64,000 nucleotides of DNA from Plasmopara viticola (taxonomy: Eukaryota > Oomycota > Peronosporomycetes > Peronosporales > Peronosporaceae), in NCBI GenBank assembly GCA_001695595.3, contig MBPM02000021.1, forward strand, positions 682,001 to 746,000, written 5' to 3'. Of the stretch, positions 56,854 to 64,000 are shown in pieces (positions within the stretch are counted from its first letter, which is position 1; each line of letters starts with the position of its first letter). The notes beneath the pieces are model-generated. The model searched no databases. It saw nothing but the letters and a program-made list of their open reading frames with translations, and had not been told where the DNA came from. Both the position numbers and the translations under genes were made by a program.

Positions 56854-57489
56854 ATGGAAACGTTCGCCGCCGCATGGCACGCTCTCGTAAGCGAAGTCGG
56901 CGAAGCTTTTGTAGCTCGCCATTTGGACACTTCCATGCACCTTGCTGTGTCCTTGTATTGCCAAAATGATGCAGAAGCTGAACGCGCTGCCAGTGGTATA
57001 TCTAGTGCTGATTTGCAAGCCTTTGTCGCGCTTTCTCAGATCCTGCGCCAGCTGCTGGAGGCGGTGACACGCGATCAAAAGTCGTTTTTGCTGCCTGAAA
57101 AGAGGACTGATACGATCAAGCAAGCTTCATTGCTAAGGGTGGAGCAGCGCCTTTATCCAAAGCTTTCCGAAGCTTTCAAGCAGCGACTTCGGCAGCTACT
57201 GGCAATGCACTGGGATGCGCTTATTGAGGCTGGAGAGACCACGACCTTTTCGTTACCAAGAATCCAACAAATGCATTGGAATCTTGCCAAGGACGACGAT
57301 AGTGGTCGTCGTATACACTTGCGACTGCAGACCTCAGATGGCCAGACGAGAACGATCCATGTGCCTGTCAAGCAGTTCCACGAGCTCCGTCACAGTGTGG
57401 CCTCAGTCCTGCAAGAGATGAACAAGGTCGAGGCACATCCAATCATGCAGCTCACTACTGAGGAAGAGACACATTATACACCCTCTTGA
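56854..57489 (+). CDS. COMM domain-containing protein
   Basis: Intronless, 211 residues, ATG at 56854. The N-terminus (about 1-135) is helical, as in COMMD proteins. The C-terminal COMM domain starts at W142 ('QMHWNLAK') and continues with a beta strand ('HLRLQTSDGQTRTIHVPVKQ') and the helix 'FHELRHSVASVLQEMNKVE', the family's end signature. COMMD proteins form hetero-oligomers in the Commander complex with CCDC22/CCDC93, which recycles membrane proteins from endosomes. Which of the ten paralogues this is cannot be decided by eye; the length fits COMMD5-like members. It converges with the next gene, 65 bp between the stop codons. The preceding 290 bp after the kinase gene are noncoding. Confidence 0.88.
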   Translation: METFAAAWHALVSEVGEAFVARHLDTSMHLAVSLYCQNDAEAERAASGISSADLQAFVALSQILRQLLEAVTRDQKSFLLPEKRTDTIKQASLLRVEQRLYPKLSEAFKQRLRQLLAMHWDALIEAGETTTFSLPRIQQMHWNLAKDDDSGRRIHLRLQTSDGQTRTIHVPVKQFHELRHSVASVLQEMNKVEAHPIMQLTTEEETHYTPS

Positions 57490-57554
57490 ACTAATTTCGG
57501 TAAAATGGTTACCTATTTTTAATCTATATATCATCTAGCTAGCTATACGCCGAC

Positions 57555-58601
57555 TTAGTTCTTCATTTTCATTTTACTGTTCGAGAAACACTCTCCCCAA
57601 AGACACACGGTCTTGCTGCGCATGATCTGCGAAAACGCCTCAAACACGAACTTCTGATCACCTCCCGCCTCTTCCTCCGTCATCTTTTTATCTTTGACTT
57701 GAGCTTGCACAGCTGCCTTGAGCATATCAGACGGTGTGGCTACTTTATACTCTTGAAATGGGTACTTGGCGTCTTCCACCGCCAGTACGCGCTTTTCGGA
57801 TGGAATCTGATATGTCTGTAGCAACAGGTGCAAGAGACGCTCCAGCTGCTCTTGAGAGATCTCGCGCGTATCGTTCTCTTCCTGTTCCTTCTCGGGCACG
57901 TTGAGCGCTTCACCAGCGGGTGCATTCGTGGCTAGATTGAAAAGTATCCGCAGTCGCTCATCCACAGTGCCTTTCACCGCCATCGACAAGGCTACCATCT
58001 GGGCGTCAATGTCGCTCTTTCGGTCCCTATCCGTTTCAAGACTCAATAGTACTCGTTCCAGGTGGTAGCTTTTCTTCATTCCAGTCGGACATGCCTGAGC
58101 CAATTTAAAGCCGAGATACTGATCAAAGTGCTGCATCGAAGCCTTGCCCGATGGAAAAGTTTTCATCACATCATTCCTCACATCTTCAAAAGTTGCCGGT
58201 CTACATAAAATGATCACAATAGCATTAGCGTCTACACTTAATTGCACAACTCAAGCCTCGCTTTACGTGATGTTGTTGCTCGACCGCAACTCCCACGCTT
58301 CGTAGGGAGAAATGACAGCCGCTTCAGCGATAGGATTTTGCAATGCCTCAAAGTTTTTCTTGTTGCGCGATCCACGGTATATATACAAACCAATGCCCAG
58401 CAAAATGCCACCTAATGTCACGCCGGGGTTGCGGCTGAACCATCCGGGTTTGTACTTGGGCGGGTTCTCATCACTGTCTTTAGTGCTGGAGCTTGGTGTT
58501 GAGCCGTCCGAGTTAAGGACAGCGGCAGAAGTCGCCGATGGAGCCGAAGAATACTGCAAACGACTGTAAGGGACGCGCAGTCGACGCTGAAGGCGAAACA
58601 T
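57555..58601 (-). CDS. Probable mitochondrial single-pass membrane protein, EF-hand-like fold possible
   Basis: Two exons, 58267-58601 and 57555-58200, with a 66-bp intron (donor ATCAC|GTAAAG, acceptor TTTATGTAG|ACCGG). The join reads 'SSNNITPATFEDVRNDVMK' and gives 326 residues. The first 30 residues are Arg/Ser-rich without acids ('MFRLQRRLRVPYSRLQYSSA'), a typical mitochondrial presequence. A Ser/Thr-rich spacer follows, then one TM segment (about 58-76, 'VTLGGILLGIGLYIY'). The large C-terminal part is helical and soluble, with 'MQHFDQYLGFKLAQACP' and a conserved-looking end ('FEAFSQIMRSKTVCLWGEC'). The arrangement of paired helices recalls degenerate EF-hand proteins, but no calcium loop is visible, so that is only a guess. 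Inner-membrane location is inferred. Confidence 0.72.
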
Positions 58602-60516
58602 GTTGCCGAGGTTTAGTGGCTAATGAGCGAGTAAATTGCTCCCTCGACACAAATCCACTCTTTTTTTTTAAGGGTCCGATATTTTTGGGTACTTCTTGGG
58701 TTTTTCATCCATACACTTTTTGTGGTTTACGGTGTATACAAAATGTATACTTGACTGAGCATACTTTCCCGAATCAGTTCGTAAAAACCCGGGAAAATTG
58801 GGTCACTACCATAGCATCAACAAGAAATTTCTACTTTCATATTTTATGGCTACATCAAATTTCGCTCACCGAACGAATGATAGTGTGAACATGGTTTCGA
58901 CACTCGTTGTTCCGTAAAATATCTTAAATAGAGCCATTGTCTCCTTAGATATCAAGCTGTATTGACTCCGGCAGGATTTGCAGTTAGTTTTTACACAAAT
59001 AATTTATTTACTGAGATTTCTTTGTGGAAGAATTAAAAGACCGAGTGGATGTGAGGAATCGCCCATTCGAAAAAAGCTGAGCTTTTTTTCATATCGTACC
59101 CTTCATGGCAACCCTTCCACGAGCTGGTCATTAACGATACCATATAACTGGGGATAGTTAAAGCCGTGTGCTATATGCTTAGGTAGAGGCGGCTAAATAC
59201 GTTAAACATGTGTACTAAATCTTTTGAAAGGACATAGGTTCCCGCTTCTCTAAATGCATTAATCTGGGACCAACTTTTATCGGTTTATATATGTGAGCGC
59301 AAGACAGATTTATCTCATCTATAGCTCGGCCTAATATTTACAACCGATACAGTGAACAAGGTTTTCTCGCCTCGTGCTACAAATGGGCTACCTATTATGG
59401 CTTGTGGACCTACGCTATCCGCTTGTTAAACTCTACTACTCGCAGTAAATGGCATTATATCTGCCAACTTCCAAAATGGGCTATCATCATTCTTATGGTT
59501 CTCATAAGCGCTATCAGTGACCAGTGCTACAAGCAGAGCTTCGCTAGAAAATTATCAAAGATATCGTCGTGTTTACCGTATTGAAAAGCCCAGTACCTGT
59601 TAAACTTTGCGTGTCGATTCTCCAGGCGGCACCAGTGGAATATCATCCTCGACCTACTGCTGCTTGAGCTGAATGTCCTTGAGCTTCGGGAGGAAGGATG
59701 ACTTGGACGGAAGACGTGGCAGCTTTAAAGGTTAAGACTTTATTTGCAGTTGATTTAAAATGTAGCCATGGTTCCTGCCACTGCTTTTAAATGCACTCTA
59801 AAAGGTTTCTCGTGTAAAATCTTGCTTCTACGTATTGAAAACGTGATGATGAAAAATATGGTCTTGAGTACTCTGGGATCCAATCCAGAGACCCTATGCT
59901 AAACGTCTGGTATTTAATGCTGTGATAGGCTCCGTCACTTACATGAACACGGCAGTCGCGTCGATCGCGTCATCATTTCAGTCTTATGTAGCAGAAACCA
60001 TCATTCTGTACATGATAACACACGTTGTGAATACTCCACAATACCACAACTGTCTTTGCTGGAATGTTCGTGCCGATCCATCGCGTGCTGTGAGGCGATA
60101 AGTAGCGCACACATTTACCTCCAAGCAATGGCCCCATCACATAGTCCCCGTGCTCGACCTTTCTGGAATGGCGAGCACAGGCTGATATATGGCGGCTGAT
60201 CGTGCTTATGCACCACGTATTACAGGAAGGTGCGTGTCTTAGAGGATGTGCGCTTCGAGTAACTCACCGATTCAAGATGGAATGTGTGCCGGCGCTTCAT
60301 ACAAAGGCATCGGCAATGATTAGACAATGAGACGAAGATTGCCGGAACACAACGAGATAGCGCGTTAAACATAATAGATGCAATAGGCTTTGGCGAACTC
60401 AGAGAGTTTATTGAAAGTTGCAATAGGTGAGAAATGTAAGGGATCGCACATACTTTGAAAAAATAGAGGGCAACGAGACACGTAATAGTCAAAAGTTGTT
60501 CAAGACACTAAACTCC
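58602..60516. other. Gene-free stretch between two minus-strand genes
   Basis: AT-rich at 58640-59600, then more mixed. A minus-strand piece at about 60090-60020 ('STRWIGTNIPAKTVVVLWYS') is protein-like but isolated and broken. No domain, tRNA or repeat recognised. The 3' flank of the PDZ-Tubby gene occupies its right end. Confidence 0.4.
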
Positions 60517-62703
60517 CTACGTCACGGCTCTCTTGTTCGCAAAGGCAGAACAGGCGACTGCAAGTGCTTGGATGGGAGCAAGAGGGGCCGCATAGTCCAG
60601 AGAAAAGCGGGTTTTCGACACTTTGCCGAATCGCAATGCCGTCACTTCTTCTTCGCCCCCACTCTCCCTTGGCTCTTGTCCAACGAGCAAAAAGTTTTTC
60701 TTCGATGCAACTTTGACACGTCCTTGAAAGTTAAGCGTCCACGCACGCAACTCTTCGTTCCACGCAGGCTCTTTCGTACTCAAAACAAGCAGGTCACTCT
60801 TGTATTCCTGCTGCTCGACAGCGCCGTACGACAGCTGCCCCATCGAAGCAGTGCGCTCGCCTCGCAGTCGATGCTGCTTGATGTGCATGACACGGGCGTG
60901 GCCTTCCACGTCATCGTCATCCAACCAATTAGAAGCATTCTCACTCGCCAATTCAAAGCGCAACTCAATGTCGTCCAGTGTAAACCTCCTCAGGCGTTCA
61001 GTAATTGACATTGAACGAGACTGGTTCTGACGATTATACCGATCGGCGAGACTAGTCAAGCGCCCGAGGCGGGCTTCATGGGTATTGAACACAGCCCCAT
61101 CACTGCCCATTCCAGAACGCTGTTGAAGCAGAGACAACTTCGGTGACGTGTGCTGCTCATGCTCGTCATAATCGTCGTCAATAGGCTTTGCAATGATGCA
61201 TTTCAAAGAATTGGGAATGCGACCGAGAACGTTGGCACTGTAGACTAAGTACGCGAGTTCGTGGTCGTGCTGCGACGTGGTACCAGTGTGGTGATCAAAG
61301 AGTGTAAAGTCCGTGCCGAGAAAACTTGGCACGAGCCGACCCAAGTAGACAGCTGAGTCTTCACTCTGCGGAAGCTCGTGCATCGTTCGTAGATGAGAAT
61401 CACGCAGCGTGTGAAAAATAAAGGGCCCAGAGCCGTCGCTCGCACAGGATGCAGCAAGCAAGAACTCGCCTGTTTCCTCATGGTGAAAATTGAACGCGAT
61501 GACAAACTCACCTCGCAGTCGTTCGATACAGCCAAGGATCAAAGGCGCGCCTTCTTGGGCACGTGGTGGGCGGTAATAGCGCTGTTTGTGTAAATGAATA
61601 AACGCGCGAGCTTGGACTAGATCCTTGTCGCTCGCGTAGATGCTTAGATCACCGGCAGCTTCGAGGGATTTAAAGTGTAACGTATGGCGAGACGTCCCTG
61701 CGATTCGAAGCAACTCCAACGTTTCTTGAAAATTCATCTCGAGACACGACTCGCCGTTGATGGCAGTCAAAACATCCCCAATCCGAATCATGCCACAACG
61801 TTTCGCTGGTCCCTCATCTCCTGCTGCGTTGATTGCACGAAACCCTTTGACGACGACTTGTCGTCCGTACCAATCAGTCTCGAGATTCAAGCCCACAGGT
61901 CCGCGATCAAACGTGACATCGTACGAATCGTACATTCGCTCGGGTGCCCGATGAGGACTGGAGAGAGGACTGCTAAATCGCGGCGATGAGCTACCAAGTG
62001 AGAGTAATCGATCGAGCAACGTGGCTGCAAACCCCTTCATCTCGCCAATGTTCTTACTTTCCAGCACCTGACGATTGGATCCGTTTGACGGAGCGTGCGT
62101 GGGAGTGGTATTGCGAGGCATAATTGATGAAAAGTCAACGCTCGGCAACAAGCTCGAGCGGTTGTCGAGATGATCCTTTCGCAGCACTGCATCAGCTTCA
62201 CCATAATCGACGTCATCGTCGCATTCAAAGCTTTCCACGCGCTCAAGCACTGGAGGTGTCAACCGTCTCAAAATAGAGCTCTTTCCTTTATCTCTCAAAT
62301 GCTCCACGTCTTTGTCAACCACAGTAGATTTGACAAAATCCCCCCAATCTTCATCAGGATGATCGTCATCGACAACCTTCAACGACATGGCGGCTACCGC
62401 AGACGCCAAAACACCGTCGCCGTTGTCCAGATAATTGCATGCCGTCAAGGTCAACAAGGCATTTTCACGCCACGGATCTGCACTTCGCGCGAGATTTACA
62501 GCTGAAGAGGGCTCAAGCTGGTGAGAAACTTCGACAGAGAGAGATGTTGCACTTGATCCTTGATTCGGAGATGATGGACGCTTTTCATCTAATTTGAATT
62601 TTTCATTGCTACGCAATGGTGACAAAGGTTTCAAGTCGAGAGTGGACGCTGCTTCGACTTCTTGATTGTACTGTTGGAACGTTTTCAGCGTGAAGAACGA
62701 CAT
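60517..62703 (-). CDS. PDZ-Tubby fusion protein
   Basis: Intronless, 728 residues. The start is ATG at 62703 (MSFFTLKTF); the frame is open a little further but without ATG. The N-terminal 250 residues are acidic and Ser-rich, probably disordered. A PDZ domain occupies about 258-345, with carboxylate loop 'GPVGLNLETDW' and 'RIGDVLTAINGES'. The rest (about 380-728) is a Tubby C-terminal domain: 'ILGCIERLRGEFVIAF', 'SAVYLGRLVPSFLGTDFTLFD', 'LAYLVYSANVLGRIPN' and the family's closing part 'LRAWTLNFQGRVKVASKKNF...RFGKVSKTRFSLDYAAPLAPIQALAVACSAF'. In animals the Tubby domain binds PI(4,5)P2 and directs membrane and ciliary cargo. The Tubby barrel carries a low-complexity insert (about 500-580). 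An adaptor that links PDZ ligands to phosphoinositide membranes is the natural inference. Confidence 0.92.
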   Translation of the reverse strand: MSFFTLKTFQQYNQEVEAASTLDLKPLSPLRSNEKFKLDEKRPSSPNQGSSATSLSVEVSHQLEPSSAVNLARSADPWRENALLTLTACNYLDNGDGVLASAVAAMSLKVVDDDHPDEDWGDFVKSTVVDKDVEHLRDKGKSSILRRLTPPVLERVESFECDDDVDYGEADAVLRKDHLDNRSSLLPSVDFSSIMPRNTTPTHAPSNGSNRQVLESKNIGEMKGFAATLLDRLLSLGSSSPRFSSPLSSPHRAPERMYDSYDVTFDRGPVGLNLETDWYGRQVVVKGFRAINAAGDEGPAKRCGMIRIGDVLTAINGESCLEMNFQETLELLRIAGTSRHTLHFKSLEAAGDLSIYASDKDLVQARAFIHLHKQRYYRPPRAQEGAPLILGCIERLRGEFVIAFNFHHEETGEFLLAASCASDGSGPFIFHTLRDSHLRTMHELPQSEDSAVYLGRLVPSFLGTDFTLFDHHTGTTSQHDHELAYLVYSANVLGRIPNSLKCIIAKPIDDDYDEHEQHTSPKLSLLQQRSGMGSDGAVFNTHEARLGRLTSLADRYNRQNQSRSMSITERLRRFTLDDIELRFELASENASNWLDDDDVEGHARVMHIKQHRLRGERTASMGQLSYGAVEQQEYKSDLLVLSTKEPAWNEELRAWTLNFQGRVKVASKKNFLLVGQEPRESGGEEEVTALRFGKVSKTRFSLDYAAPLAPIQALAVACSAFANKRAVT

Positions 62704-62977
62704 AGGGCACTCTCGAGCAAGCTTAGTATGGATAAGCAACGATCAAAGTGGCTAGGAGTTTCTTTGCCATCCAGTAGGAACCAAGGACTGAATTTGGAAT
62801 CCTTAGTAAATATAGCACCATATTTATAGAGATCCGATAATGGCCAAGAAATGAAGGGATGTACCGCATAGCATAGATTAAAGGACAGATGTGAGTTTAG
62901 AATTTAAGCACTCTAATTTTTTTGGTTTAAGCATCTGGTTAGTAGGCTAGCTAGCTGTGCGTCTCTATTCATTCACT

Positions 62978-64000
62978 TTAGGCCTCATCGGTAGCTGCAG
63001 TGCGACCAAGCTCGTGCCAATTTTCCACATACGCGTCGTAGTCAAGCGCGGACGCCCACTGAAACATTTCCTCGGCCTCCGTCTCCCAGCTTTCGTCGTC
63101 GAAATCCACGTCAAACAATACACTTGGCTCTTTCATACTCTGTTGCTCGCTTTCAATTTCAGGATGAGCCGCACTAGACAGGAGCCCTTGAGTGTAAAGT
63201 TTTTGCATCCACAGCCGCTTTTTGTGGCGACGCACACGTTCGCGATCTTGTTGACGAGCTATTCTTGAAAAGTGATAAGTGCCACTGACTCTCCGACGAT
63301 TGCCAGTACTCTGTGCAATGGGGTCGGCGTTCGCTTCAGCCAGCACCTTGGCAGTCACTGGTCGCCATCCGTTATTCTCTAAACGACGATACCACAGTCG
63401 AGTGTCTTCTGCCTCTTGTTGGGCTCGAAAGTACGACGTGCCCACGCGAATGTACATTGTGTGCTTTTGGCGACGAGTACCGTGCGAGTGAGACGCTGGA
63501 CGAGCTCTAGCGTAATCCTTTGGACTAAAAACGCCAAGATCGCAGACGGGTTTGCGTGTAAAGATCTTGTAGTAGATTGTAGGCGGAAAGGCTAGGCCTC
63601 CGAGACGAAAACGAACCTGGGCGCCCATGGAGGCGTCCAAAAGAGACGCCTCTGTAGGATTGATAGCGCGCAACATTTGTGACGGATCGCCAGTGCTGCG
63701 GAATAGAAGGAGATCGCGATAATAGTGAAAAAGGCGGCGACGTGTAAAACGCTTCCAAGCACTTTGAATGCACAACGCAGCGCAATGTACAGACGACATG
63801 GTGGACCATAGCGTCGGGCTCCGTGCTTGCTGATTGCCAGCTCTGTGTCGACGGTGCATCTTCCATGCATATTGAAGCTGCAGTGCCGCAATGTGGTAGA
63901 GAGGGTAGCGATCAAGCACTCTCCGCCATCGTAGTCGCTGCATTCGAAACCAAGCCTGTAGCTTCGTAGCGACAAACGAATGAAAGCCGCGCTCGTCGGA
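62978..64000 (-). CDS. IQ-motif protein, C11orf65/MFI-like, N-terminus cut by window edge
   Basis: The frame is open from the right edge to a TAA at 62978; 340 residues are visible. Three IQ-like (calmodulin-binding) helices occur in a row: 'ATKLQAWFRMQRLRWR', 'IAALQLQYAWKMHRRHR' and 'AALCIQSAWKRFTRRRLF'. Next is a conserved block 'YYRDLLLFRSTGDPSQMLRA', 'INPTEASLLDASMGAQVRFR' and 'LGGLAFPPTIYYKIFTRKPV', which matches the core of vertebrate C11orf65 (MFI), a regulator of mitochondrial fission, and its many protist relatives, often flagellum-associated. The C-terminus is basic, then acidic with Trp ('DDESWETEAEEMFQWA'). The true start lies beyond 64000. A broken copy of one internal segment is found at 51830-51935. 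Confidence 0.85.
   Translation of the reverse strand, partial: SDERGFHSFVATKLQAWFRMQRLRWRRVLDRYPLYHIAALQLQYAWKMHRRHRAGNQQARSPTLWSTMSSVHCAALCIQSAWKRFTRRRLFHYYRDLLLFRSTGDPSQMLRAINPTEASLLDASMGAQVRFRLGGLAFPPTIYYKIFTRKPVCDLGVFSPKDYARARPASHSHGTRRQKHTMYIRVGTSYFRAQQEAEDTRLWYRRLENNGWRPVTAKVLAEANADPIAQSTGNRRRVSGTYHFSRIARQQDRERVRRHKKRLWMQKLYTQGLLSSAAHPEIESEQQSMKEPSVLFDVDFDDESWETEAEEMFQWASALDYDAYVENWHELGRTAATDEA

Overview
The window looks like nuclear DNA of an oomycete, most likely a Peronosporales species (Phytophthora or downy mildew type). The evidence is: eukaryotic genes with few, very short GT-AG introns (45 to 104 bp); a mitochondrial-type phosphate acetyltransferase; domain fusions of the kind seen in stramenopiles (PH + C2 + MAP kinase, PDZ + Tubby); and compact genes separated by long, AT-rich, TE-decayed stretches. 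The lineage is inferred, not proven.

Layout. (1) 1-4139, minus: a RalGAP alpha-like gene whose C-terminus runs off the left edge. (2) 4140-17860: about 13.7 kb without an intact protein gene; it holds a decayed spliced gene, a 146-bp tandem duplication, a Copia relic, dispersed repeats and one tRNA-Pro(AGG). (3) 17861-18585, minus: a two-exon METTL13/EEF1A-KMT4-type methyltransferase. (4) 18586-32181: about 13.6 kb with a Ty3/Gypsy scrap, a FAR1/MULE-type DNA transposon relic, a decayed multi-pass membrane protein frame and a larger Gypsy relic. (5) 32182-38489: a compact block of phosphate acetyltransferase, a secreted EGF-repeat protein (three exons) and a coiled-coil protein (two exons). 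(6) 38490-52489: about 14 kb with a second Gypsy relic, a 33-bp tandem repeat and a degenerate piece of a gene whose intact copy lies 11.5 kb away. (7) 52490-64000: a gene-dense block with a PH/C2/TEY MAP kinase, a COMM-domain protein, a mitochondrial membrane protein, a PDZ-Tubby protein and an IQ-motif C11orf65/MFI-like protein running off the right edge.

How the genes relate. These are ordinary eukaryotic transcription units with their own promoters, not operons. Several encode signalling or membrane-trafficking adaptors (RalGAP, MAP kinase, PH, C2, Tubby, COMMD), and two are probably mitochondrial (Pta and the TM protein at 57555-58601). I found no convincing RXLR or Crinkler effector, no CRISPR array and no bacterial operon structure. 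Exon joins were deduced by eye from splice consensus plus frame continuity; no transcript data were available.
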